Of a stretch of DNA of 25,603 bases, positions 7,083 through 14,376 are shown in pieces. Both the position numbers and the translations under genes were made by a program. The first letter of the stretch is position 1, and each line of letters begins with the position of its first letter. This DNA comes from Oscillospiraceae bacterium (lineage in GTDB: Bacteria; Bacillota; Clostridia; Oscillospirales; Oscillospiraceae), in NCBI GenBank assembly GCA_020025655.1, contig JAHHRR010000025.1, forward strand, positions 1 to 25,603, written 5' to 3'. The notes under the pieces are model-generated. The model had not been told where the DNA came from. It ran no database searches and worked only from the letters and a program-made list of their open reading frames with translations.

Positions 7083-8078
7083 TTATTCTATTTTTTCAAG
7101 TTCTCGAATCATCTCCGGTATGACCTCATAAAGGTCACCGACAATTCCGAAATCGGCTATTTTAAAAATAGGCGCGTCTTTATCGTTGTTAATCGCAACG
7201 ATACATTCCGCACCGGAAATTCCAGCCACGTGCTGCACTGAACCGGATATGCCACAGGCAATATATAGTTTTGGAGAGACTATATTGCCGGTCTGCCCGA
7301 TCTGATGACTGTGCGATATCCACCCTGCATCAACTGCTGCTCTGGATGCCCCTACCGCTCCTCCTAAAGTGTCTGCAAGCTTTCTAATAAGCTCAAAGCC
7401 ATCTCTGTCGCCAAGTCCTCTGCCGCCAGAGACAATAATCTTTACGTTGTCAAAATCAGCTATTTCCTGTTTGATTTCTCTGATTGTCTCAATCAGTTTA
7501 ACCCTCTCAGGCAACGCAGCAGCATAGTCTTCACGAATTACCTGCGCTTTACCGCTGTGACGTATTTTCTTATAAACTCCTGGCCTTACTGTGCCCATCT
7601 GTGGTCTGCGTTCTTTACACACAATCGTGGCCATAATATTTCCGCCTAACGCCGGTCGTGTCCACTCTATACAGTCCGTTTCAAGGTTATATCGCAGTGC
7701 TGTACAATCAGCGGTAAGGCCTGTGTCAAGTCGGCATGAAAGGCGCGGTGCAAAATCTCTGCCCTTGCTTGTTGCTCCTATCAGAAAAACATCAGGTCTG
7801 TATTTGGAGGCAAGATGATATAGCACATCTACATAGGCATCTGTGCTATATTCCTGATACATAGGTGAATCTACCACAATAATTCTATCTGCTCCAAATT
7901 CGCTTACCGTATTAACAGCCTTCTCTGTGTTACAGCCTACAATTACTGCCGTCAGTTCTCCGCTGCATTCATCTGCAAGGCTACGTCCGGGATTAAGAAG
8001 CTGCAAACCTGTTTCCTGAGCATTGCCTTCTTCATCAAGCTCAACAATGACCCACAAATCTTTATTAGTGGATTTCAT
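7083..8078 (-). CDS. etfA: Electron-transfer flavoprotein alpha subunit (canonical, EtfA1)
   Basis: A 331-residue EtfA with all standard C-terminal FAD contacts: VSGGRGLGDRDGFELI, ASRAAVDAGW (Arg246), GQTGNIVSP (261-264 loop), GISGSVQHVAG (Gln282-His283) and AINNDKDAPIFKIADFGIVGD. The N-terminal domain (VIVELDEEGN...LIGATSKGRDFAPRLSCRL) is typical. ATG at 8,076-8,078 is preferred because GGAGG lies 5 nt before it; the longer reading would begin at TTG within the SD region. It overlaps EtfB1 by 14 bp. It should form a heterodimer with EtfB1 and carry electrons between flavin dehydrogenases and NAD(H)/ferredoxin. No dehydrogenase is in the same transcript apart from the DUF362 protein; the FAD-linked oxidase two genes downstream is a possible partner. 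Confidence 0.93.
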   Translation of the reverse strand: MKSTNKDLWVIVELDEEGNAQETGLQLLNPGRSLADECSGELTAVIVGCNTEKAVNTVSEFGADRIIVVDSPMYQEYSTDAYVDVLYHLASKYRPDVFLIGATSKGRDFAPRLSCRLDTGLTADCTALRYNLETDCIEWTRPALGGNIMATIVCKERRPQMGTVRPGVYKKIRHSGKAQVIREDYAAALPERVKLIETIREIKQEIADFDNVKIIVSGGRGLGDRDGFELIRKLADTLGGAVGASRAAVDAGWISHSHQIGQTGNIVSPKLYIACGISGSVQHVAGISGAECIVAINNDKDAPIFKIADFGIVGDLYEVIPEMIRELEKIE

Positions 8079-8892
8079 TTTTTCCTCCGTCAATCAAACT
8101 TCTCTCCCGAAGCCTGTCCAAAAGACTTTTTGCTGATACATCGGGTTTACAGCTTATGATTTCGCATTTACCCCGATATGCCGGTGTAAACACCTTCACA
8201 ACGGAAGTCGGAGACCCTTTTATTCCCACTCTATCCGTTTTAATTTCCGGCAGCAAAGATTTATCAAATTTCTCAATGCTGCACCGTCCCGCAGCCATTC
8301 GTCTTTTCAATGTTGCCTGTCTGGGTTCGAAGGCGGGTTTTGTAAAGGTAAGCAAACATTTCTGTTGTATGAAAAGTCTCCGTTTGGCTGCCTTATCCTC
8401 CTGCAAGACATTAAAACCGCCATCTACAAGTTCAGCTTCAAGTACAGATGTGACCTGAGGAATACCAAGCCTTTCAGCCAATGCCGGCCCTATCTGGGCA
8501 GTATCGCCATCAATGGCCTGTTTGCCGCAGAATATTGCCAGACATTGGCCTTCTGTTTTCTCTATCCGGCGCACCGCACAGGATAGAATATAACTTGTTG
8601 CATAAGTATCAGACCCTGCAAAGGCAGGATCTGATACCAGATAGGCTGAATCTGCCGCAATGGCCACGCAATTTTTCAGAGCATCTTCTGCCTGTGCCGG
8701 TCCCATGCTCAAGGCTGCAATTTTTATGTCGGGATTTCCATCCCTTATCCGTGCTGCTGCCTCAAGGGCATAGGTGTCATAAGGATTGACAATATTGGTT
8801 ACTCCAGAACGAATCAGAGAATTTGTCTCGGAATCGAGCCTCACCTCTGAGGTATCGGGAACCTGTTTAACACAAACCAAAATATATGACAT
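8065..8892 (-). CDS. etfB: Electron-transfer flavoprotein beta subunit (bifurcating-type, EtfB1)
   Basis: A 275-residue EtfB starting MSYILVCVKQVPDT. It keeps the signatures that bind the second nucleotide: IVNPYDTYALEAA (34-46), the FAGSDTYATSY segment (91-101), which resembles the NAD(H)-site motif of electron-bifurcating ETFs such as those paired with lactate or caffeyl-CoA dehydrogenases, and GKQAIDGDTAQIGP (123-136). ATG 8,890-8,892 has AGGAG 7 nt upstream; a GTG one codon earlier is too close to the SD site. It is followed by EtfA1 with overlapping reading frames. The intact motifs stand in clear contrast to EtfB2 and EtfB3 in this window. Bifurcation itself is inferred from motif resemblance. 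Confidence 0.92.
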   Translation of the reverse strand: MSYILVCVKQVPDTSEVRLDSETNSLIRSGVTNIVNPYDTYALEAAARIRDGNPDIKIAALSMGPAQAEDALKNCVAIAADSAYLVSDPAFAGSDTYATSYILSCAVRRIEKTEGQCLAIFCGKQAIDGDTAQIGPALAERLGIPQVTSVLEAELVDGGFNVLQEDKAAKRRLFIQQKCLLTFTKPAFEPRQATLKRRMAAGRCSIEKFDKSLLPEIKTDRVGIKGSPTSVVKVFTPAYRGKCEIISCKPDVSAKSLLDRLRERSLIDGGKNEIH

Positions 8893-8939
8893 CACACTTC
8901 TCCTAAAACGCAGTCTGTCGCAAAAATTATAACCTTATT

Positions 8940-10319
8940 TTACTTGAAAGTACCATCCTTCTGGCTCTTTGGAATCCATGTAGGATCCAACTTCTGGTAG
9001 TAGGCATACGCCTTCTTCTGATCTGCTGTAAATTTGCCCTTACCATCGCTGGGCTCCTGAAGTCCAAGCTTGACCAAGTAATCGTTCAGCATCTTTATTG
9101 CAGGACGGAACGGAGGGCATCCTGGAACTATAAGGCCTTTGCCTTTAAGAAGCATTGCATTTCTCAGTTCCTTTACATTGGCGCCACACGCACATGCACA
9201 GTCACCGTAGATAATAACGTTTTCAAGGTCATTATCGAATTCAGAGAGAGGCGGGACCTTGGGATCTGCACCCATAATAAAAGTCCACTTTCTGTCAGGA
9301 TACTTGGACAGAATAGAAGCTACAGAACGAACGCGGTTCCAGCACTCACGACAGGCTCCGCCTATATAAATATCCATATTATCCTGAACGCCTATTGCAA
9401 ATCTGTCATAAGGTTTGCTGTAAGTGGACGGCCACTGAAATTCTTTTACAATAACATCCTTGATAGGTGTACCGACAACATCAATTTTGTCCAGATCTGC
9501 ATTACCCATGCCGTAGAACTGAGCAAGTCTGGTGGTAGTAACATCCAATACGTCTTTCATGCCCATGCAGGCGCAGGAAACCGCATCAGCTGCAACTACG
9601 TCAGGGCTTGCAACAATGGTATTGAGCTGTACGGGAATACCGCTTTCATCAGATCCATCGCCTTCCATAGCAAGCAGACCGTCAATAATAGTCAGATCCG
9701 GCAGACGGACTCGGAAAATATCAACCAGCTTCTGGCTCAGGTCGTCACGGTGAGAGTGATATTTCTGCTCATCGGTCAAAATTCCCTGATAGTTCTTAAT
9801 CCCCAGAGTAACATAGGTTTGACAATGAGTCTTCATGCACGGCAGGTCAATAACTACATCTGCATCCAGCATGACTTTCGGGTAGTCAATATGCTGCAGG
9901 CACCGACCGCCTGGTGCAGGAACGTTAACGCGTTCTGCATTTTCAAGTGCCATGAAGTTAACGCCTTCTTCACGTACTACATCCATAATGCCTAACTCTT
10001 CAACAATCCACTCAGTGGTACGGAGGCGGCCCATTTTAGTGCCGACACTGACAGCCTCGAGTAATGTAATGCTCTTGGGATTTGCCTCTTTCAGAATACG
10101 GAAAAGAGCTCTTACTAAACGACGATCAATCGTTACAGGAGGAGGTGCAGGGGAAAAGAAGTTTCCCTTAATAACAACTGTATCACCCTCATGTACATAC
10201 TTGCCTATACCACCGAGCAATTCTATTGATTCCCTCAGCATTTCCTCGATTCTGGCTGCATCCGCTACTGTATCATTTTTAACGATTGAAACCAGAGAAC
10301 GTTCGTTTTTGGCATTCAT
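8940..10319 (-). CDS. DUF362 domain protein with Cys-rich C-terminus
   Basis: A 459-residue protein. The N-terminal two thirds fit DUF362: VVIKGNFFSPAPPPVTIDRRL, ITLLEAVSVG, LDADVVIDLPCMKTHCQT, GIKNYQGIL and SPDVVAADAVSCACMGM. The C-terminal region adds GGACRECWNRV (Cys323, Cys326), GDCACACG (Cys374, 376, 378) and VPGCPPFRP (Cys401), a spacing that suggests a metal or Fe-S site. There is no classical ferredoxin CxxCxxC. ATG at 10,317-10,319 is chosen because GGAGG lies 8 nt upstream; an in-frame ATG at 10,334 precedes that SD site. It sits between FGGY kinase 1 and EtfB1/EtfA1, so a redox role fed by the ETF is plausible. No enzymatic activity can be assigned. Confidence 0.75.
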   Translation of the reverse strand: MNAKNERSLVSIVKNDTVADAARIEEMLRESIELLGGIGKYVHEGDTVVIKGNFFSPAPPPVTIDRRLVRALFRILKEANPKSITLLEAVSVGTKMGRLRTTEWIVEELGIMDVVREEGVNFMALENAERVNVPAPGGRCLQHIDYPKVMLDADVVIDLPCMKTHCQTYVTLGIKNYQGILTDEQKYHSHRDDLSQKLVDIFRVRLPDLTIIDGLLAMEGDGSDESGIPVQLNTIVASPDVVAADAVSCACMGMKDVLDVTTTRLAQFYGMGNADLDKIDVVGTPIKDVIVKEFQWPSTYSKPYDRFAIGVQDNMDIYIGGACRECWNRVRSVASILSKYPDRKWTFIMGADPKVPPLSEFDNDLENVIIYGDCACACGANVKELRNAMLLKGKGLIVPGCPPFRPAIKMLNDYLVKLGLQEPSDGKGKFTADQKKAYAYYQKLDPTWIPKSQKDGTFK

Positions 10320-10393
10320 AATTATTTCCTCCATATTATCGGTGTATTTTATATTCCCGCATCAAATCGCCCGATCATGAGCTTTATGATACT

Positions 10394-11878
10394 TTAATTT
10401 TTATTTTTTACAAGCTTTTTAGCTTTCTCGTCCCATTCTTTCCAGAAATCATATTCTGACTTATAAATTTCGTCTGTAATAGGTCTGACCTTACTATATA
10501 CATTCTTTATAAAAGCATCGTAGAATTCATGTCTTTCAGGATCGGGAACGAACTTATCGCGGACATGTATCATGCCCTTCACGGCATCATCAAAGTTTGC
10601 ATACATTCCGCTGCCAACTGCGCCACATATTGCAGCGCCAAGAGTGCAGCTGTCAGGATTTGTTGTGCGAACAACCGTAGCATTCAGCACATCTGCAAAA
10701 ATCTGCATACCGATTTCACAGTTGGAACCGCCGCCGCCTATACGTATTTCTGTGATATCCTTCTTGATATCATCCTTCATCCAGTCAATATTCATCTTGA
10801 GGCTCATTGCTATACCTTCAAGAATTGCTCTGTACATATGAGCTGCTGTATGGCGTCCGTCAAAGCCAAGGTATGAACCTCTTCTGTAAGGCATGTTTGC
10901 AGAAGGCGGAACAAAGTCAGGAATGAGCATCAGGCCTTCACATCCGGGAGCTACCTGCTCAGCCAATTTATTAAGTGCATCCTCGCAGATAATGCCTTCT
11001 TTATCCATTAAGTCTTTAACTATAAGACCAAAATTCCTTACAAACCAGCTAACCGTCCAGAAGCCTCTTCTTACGCCGTAGCACTCATAAGTGTACTTTC
11101 CGGGATTTGCAGCAATATTACACCCTATGGACGGACCTTCAACATATTCGCTGCCTATAAGTGCCGGTCCGCAATATGTACCGCATGTAATATAAAGCTG
11201 ACCGTCATCAACAGCACCCGCTCCCAGCGCTTCACATTCTTTATCACCGGCAGCTGCAACGACAGGAAGTCCCTCAGGCAGATGCAGTTCCTCAGCAGCC
11301 CATGAATTTACATAGCCTAAAATTTCACCGGGCTCTACCAACTCTGACAGCTGATCGCGGCGCAGATTGTACTTTGCAAACTCTTCATCGTCTTCAATCC
11401 AGCAGTGTTTTATTCTGTCAACAGGATAAGTTATACCATTAAGGTTAGCACAAGTATCCTTTAGCTCTCCGGTCATAAGATATGTATAGTAACCGGAGTT
11501 CGTCAGAAGCTTGTAGGTGTTTTCATAGGGCGGGTTGGGATCAAAGTAATGTAATGTTCTGTTATCTAGCCAGCTCATAATAGGCTGTGTCATATTGCAA
11601 TTTTCGTCAACATATACACGTACGCATCTTTGAGTGGAAAGACCAAATGCCTTTATCTCTGAAGCATCACCTTTGAAATTAGCAATTGCTTCTCTGCAGG
11701 CTCCCTTAAAAGCGTTCCAGAGGTCTCCTTCCGGGTGTTCAGCCCAACCGGGTTTTCTGATTACATGTGGAAGGTGTTTTCTTATGCCCTGGCTTACAGT
11801 ATTTCCTTCCTTATCAAATATCATAACGCGGGTACTTTGAGTACCTACATCACTGGCAATAATATATTCGTTAGCCAT
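10394..11878 (-). CDS. FGGY-family carbohydrate/polyol kinase 1
   Basis: A 494-residue two-domain FGGY kinase. Visible motifs are SDVGTQSTRVMIFD (phosphate-binding 1, residues 9-22), QPIMSWLDNR, AAAGDKECEALGAG with the catalytic base Asp212, ITCGTYCG, and the FGGY signature region IGGGGSNCEIGMQIFADVL (380-398) followed by TTNPDSCTLGAA. It is closest to glycerol/xylulose-kinase-like members, but substrate residues cannot be read confidently. The first 100 residues are 69% identical, without gaps, to FGGY kinase 2. ATG has AAGGAG 8 nt upstream. It follows the MFS gene across a 13-bp hairpin (11,934-11,969) and precedes the DUF362 gene. Its product would be a phosphorylated polyol entering the flavin-dependent steps encoded nearby. 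Confidence 0.9.
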   Translation of the reverse strand: MANEYIIASDVGTQSTRVMIFDKEGNTVSQGIRKHLPHVIRKPGWAEHPEGDLWNAFKGACREAIANFKGDASEIKAFGLSTQRCVRVYVDENCNMTQPIMSWLDNRTLHYFDPNPPYENTYKLLTNSGYYTYLMTGELKDTCANLNGITYPVDRIKHCWIEDDEEFAKYNLRRDQLSELVEPGEILGYVNSWAAEELHLPEGLPVVAAAGDKECEALGAGAVDDGQLYITCGTYCGPALIGSEYVEGPSIGCNIAANPGKYTYECYGVRRGFWTVSWFVRNFGLIVKDLMDKEGIICEDALNKLAEQVAPGCEGLMLIPDFVPPSANMPYRRGSYLGFDGRHTAAHMYRAILEGIAMSLKMNIDWMKDDIKKDITEIRIGGGGSNCEIGMQIFADVLNATVVRTTNPDSCTLGAAICGAVGSGMYANFDDAVKGMIHVRDKFVPDPERHEFYDAFIKNVYSKVRPITDEIYKSEYDFWKEWDEKAKKLVKNKN

Positions 11879-11933
11879 TATGTCGGCTCCTTTTCACTTT
11901 ATACCAAAATTTAAAAATGTTGTTTTTAACTAA

Positions 11934-11969
11934 CTCAAGCGATTGCTCCGTATGCTGCAATCGCTTGAG
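11934..11969 (-). terminator. Intercistronic hairpin between MFS and kinase 1
   Basis: A perfect 13-bp stem (CTCAAGCGATTGC / GCAATCGCTTGAG, 10-nt loop) lies directly after the MFS stop codon. The following minus-strand sequence (TTAGTTAAAAAC) has only a weak T tract, so this may be a partial terminator or an mRNA-stabilising structure tuning kinase expression relative to the transporter. Confidence 0.6.
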
Positions 11970-11990
11970 AGATCAGATTTCAGATTGCAA

Positions 11991-13292
11991 TTAAGCCTGT
12001 GCTTCGGCTGCTTTCTTTGACTCTTCGTTCTTCTTTATAACTCTGATAAGAACTGTACCTGAGACAATAAGTATTACTGTACCTACAAGACCGGTCATCC
12101 ACATGTTGCGGTAAGCTTCCGCTGCAGGAAGAGTATCCTGCCAGTGACCGATAACAGGGTAGATAAACGCGTCAGGAAGGTAGCCGAGAACGGAGCAGAC
12201 ACCGATAGTGGTTCCGTAAATTTTAGGATCAATATCCGTCTCACCTGCAACGCCCCAGTTCATGCCCTTTGCAATGTAGTTGAAGAAGGCAAGAGCAAGA
12301 ACAAGAACGACCATTGGAGTAAGGAGGTTCTCGGATGCAGGAACAACCAGGAACACAACAAGGCCTATTGCACTAAGAATACCGCAGAATACGCTGAGCT
12401 TAGTGGGGCTCTTAAGAGCGGTCTTTGCAGCGATGATTCCGCCGATGGGAGCAGCGCAGGTTCTAAACACCTGATTGCGGACCATACCGATTGTAGTCGC
12501 ATCAGTGATAGAAAGACCAAACATATCAACTAGATAAGATGCAGTATAGCTCAGGATTGAGAATACTATATAAACACCGAAGATAACAGCACTGATGAGC
12601 CATGTCTCTTTTCTCTTAAGAACGACTAACAGCACGCCTTTCTCTTTTTTATCCTTCTCCTTAACCTCTTCTTTGGGATGTCCAAGCAGTTCAGGAAAAT
12701 CAGGTATGATGAAGTAGCATATAATACCCATGACTATGAAAATAGTACCGTAAATTATGAATACAACACGCATGCTTCCGGGATTGTTTTCTGCACCGAC
12801 CTTGGCGAAGATAAACAGTGTCAGAAATGCAGTCCACATACATCCAAGACCGCGCATACCTTCCTGAACGCCCATTATCTTGCCCTGTTCTTCAGCGGTG
12901 CCGAGAGAAGAAATGATTTTAATACTTGAAGCCCAGCCCATCATAATAGTGGTAAAGCACCAGAAAATTTCCACTGCCATTGCGAGCCAGAAGGGGGGAT
13001 ACGTTGCCATGACGAAGCCACCAACACCGGTGAGAATCATGCCCCACATGAAGAGCTTACGGCAAGATACTTTATCTGCCCATACACCGCCTATTGCGTA
13101 CATAACCATCGCAATGGTTCCGTATACACTCAGTAAAAGTCCCTGCTGAGTTGCAGTGTATCCTACTGTTGCTTCAATCGCATCCTGATAGTTGTAGCGA
13201 ACATAGGGCAGCTCAAAACTCATACCTGCCGCCATGCCGATCAAAACTATGATAATCCAGCGATTGACTTTTGTTTTTCTAACCTGTTCCAC
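11991..13292 (-). CDS. MFS transporter
   Basis: A 433-residue major facilitator with about 12 predicted helices. The N-half shows an MFS loop 2-3-type motif (GGVWADKVSCRKLF). The central loop is charged (PKEEVKEKDKKEKG), and the C-terminus is short and charged (IRVIKKNEESKKAAEAQA). Layout and length fit sugar-phosphate/organic-anion type permeases. The start is taken as GTG at 13,290-13,292 because AGGAGG lies 6 nt before it; the TTG five codons upstream overlaps that SD site. It is the first gene of the kinase 1 operon, with a roughly 255-nt leader carrying a U-tract hairpin. It probably imports the compound phosphorylated by kinase 1; the substrate is unknown. Confidence 0.85.
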   Translation of the reverse strand: MEQVRKTKVNRWIIIVLIGMAAGMSFELPYVRYNYQDAIEATVGYTATQQGLLLSVYGTIAMVMYAIGGVWADKVSCRKLFMWGMILTGVGGFVMATYPPFWLAMAVEIFWCFTTIMMGWASSIKIISSLGTAEEQGKIMGVQEGMRGLGCMWTAFLTLFIFAKVGAENNPGSMRVVFIIYGTIFIVMGIICYFIIPDFPELLGHPKEEVKEKDKKEKGVLLVVLKRKETWLISAVIFGVYIVFSILSYTASYLVDMFGLSITDATTIGMVRNQVFRTCAAPIGGIIAAKTALKSPTKLSVFCGILSAIGLVVFLVVPASENLLTPMVVLVLALAFFNYIAKGMNWGVAGETDIDPKIYGTTIGVCSVLGYLPDAFIYPVIGHWQDTLPAAEAYRNMWMTGLVGTVILIVSGTVLIRVIKKNEESKKAAEAQA

Positions 13293-13405
13293 TTTTTTCC
13301 TCCTCAAATTTGTTTTTTATCATTTGTTAACTATCTTTCTGTATAATCTAAAGCTCCTTATAAGCTGAATTTCAAAAGACAATTAACGAAATTACATATA
13401 AAAAA

Positions 13406-13460
13406 ATGCAGACTTATATTCTTTATAAATTATTACATTTATAAAGATATAACTCTGCAT
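13406..13460 (-). terminator. Large leader hairpin + T-tract upstream of the MFS gene
   Basis: On the minus strand the arms ATGCAGAGTTATAT(-)CTTTATAAAT and its near-complement form about 24 bp with one mismatch and one bulge around a 6-nt loop. The 3' arm runs into TTTTTTT. It sits about 90 nt after the predicted start of transcription and about 110 nt before the MFS start codon, so it can act as a leader attenuator. A second GATGCAG copy just upstream could compete for the 3' arm. Confidence 0.72.
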
Positions 13461-13554
13461 CCTAAACGCCTGCATCGCAACATATTAAATTTTTATTGCC
13501 AATGTTGCTTTGCAACGTCTTGCTTAAAACTTGATTGTTTTGGTTCTTGTATAT

Positions 13555-13583
13555 AAAATACTCTTTTAATATTGGGCTGTCAA
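13555..13583 (-). promoter_or_regulatory. Promoter for the MFS-kinase 1 operon
   Basis: On the minus strand TTGACA (13,578-13,583) and TATTTT (13,555-13,560) are separated by 17 bp, with a predicted start near 13,548. The -35 is a perfect consensus and the -10 is moderate. Confidence 0.65.
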
Positions 13584-13651
13584 GCAGGTTTTTAGTCAAT
13601 ATGACCATTTTTGTGCATATCGTAGTTTTTTATTTACTTTAGCTGTACATA

Positions 13652-13681
13652 TTGACAAATACCGTTTTAAAATACTATACT
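13652..13681 (+). promoter_or_regulatory. Promoter for the YcxB-like gene
   Basis: TTGACA (13,652-13,657), an 18-bp spacer and TATACT (13,676-13,681). The -35 overlaps the right arm of the GTCAATATG/CATATTGAC inverted pair, which suggests possible repression. Confidence 0.68.
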
Positions 13682-13728
13682 TACTTCATAACTTAGGCGT
13701 ATTTTTTACATTGTAAAGGATGTCTCAA

Positions 13729-14247
13729 ATGGACAAACCTCTTTTTAATGCTGATCTTCAGTACAAGCTCACTCAATCTGAACTTTTGGAGTGTTTTCAA
13801 TGTCTGGACTCATCTAAGCTCAGAGCAAGGCAAATCAATGAAATAATAATTATGGTACTCGCCGCAGTGTCAACTGTTATGTTTGCCATGAACACCGCAG
13901 CACTAAACTACGCGGTTCTGGCTGTTATTCTGATAATCACTTGTGCCGTCATCAGGTATTATCCCGATTGGAAATATAAGCAGGCCGCTAAAAACACAGC
14001 CTCTGAAAATGGTGTGTACCGTGTCCGTATATATGATAACGGTCACATTAAAAGTCAGGACACAGAAATGCTTAACCTTCTCTCCCCTTCAAATAAATTC
14101 TATGAAGGCGACAATACCTTTTCTCTGGTAATCGGAAAATCTCACAAATTCTGCATTCCTAAAACCTGCCTTTCCGCTTCTCAGATTAAACTGCTTGAGG
14201 ATGCCCTTTATCCTTTGGGAATGGTAAATGTAAAAATCGACAAATAA
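13729..14247 (+). CDS. YcxB-like small membrane protein
   Basis: A 172-residue protein. Residues about 20-45 precede two adjacent hydrophobic helices (IIIMVLAAVSTVMFAM and YAVLAVILIITCAVI). A soluble C-terminal domain of about 90 residues follows (YRVRIYDNGHIKSQD...FSLVIGKSHKFCIPKTCL). That arrangement resembles the YcxB-like family (PF14317), whose function is unknown. The second ATG (13,729) is preferred over one at 13,720 because AAAGGA lies 8 nt before it and overlaps the earlier ATG. It is transcribed alone, divergently from the MFS operon and convergently with the GlpA-like gene, with a terminator at 14,277-14,308. It is the only plus-strand gene in the first 21 kb and probably not part of the pathway. 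Confidence 0.7.
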   Translation: MDKPLFNADLQYKLTQSELLECFQCLDSSKLRARQINEIIIMVLAAVSTVMFAMNTAALNYAVLAVILIITCAVIRYYPDWKYKQAAKNTASENGVYRVRIYDNGHIKSQDTEMLNLLSPSNKFYEGDNTFSLVIGKSHKFCIPKTCLSASQIKLLEDALYPLGMVNVKIDK

Positions 14248-14276
14248 TATAAACTAATATTGTACTAATGGAATAT

Positions 14277-14308
14277 AAAAACGCTGCAAATTAGTCTTGT
14301 AGCGTTTT
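14277..14308 (+). terminator. Bidirectional terminator after the YcxB-like gene
   Basis: A 12-bp stem (AAAACGCTGCAA / TTGTAGCGTTTT, one G-T pair) with a 7-nt loop, T-rich on both strands, 30 nt after the YcxB-like stop. Confidence 0.75.
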
Positions 14309-14321
14309 ACATTTAAATGCA

Positions 14322-14354
14322 ACAGCCTGGCAATGTATAAACTTGCCGGGCTGT
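14322..14354 (-). terminator. Terminator after the GlpA-like gene
   Basis: A 12-bp stem (ACAGCCTGGCAA / TTGCCGGGCTGT, one wobble pair) with a 9-nt loop lies 22 nt downstream of the GlpA-like stop on the minus strand. Only a short T tract follows. Confidence 0.65.
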
Positions 14355-14376
14355 AACGCTAAGTACAGATATTGAT

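Larger units (their letters stand above)
13293..13728. other. Divergent intergenic control region (MFS / YcxB-like)
   Basis: This 436-bp gene-free stretch holds two divergent promoters about 70 bp apart, an inverted half-site pair (GTCAATATG at 13,595-13,603 and CATATTGAC at 13,648-13,656), a small stem pair built on GTTGC/GCAAC at about 13,504-13,516, and the large leader hairpin at 13,406-13,460. No coding sequence was seen in it. Confidence 0.7.
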
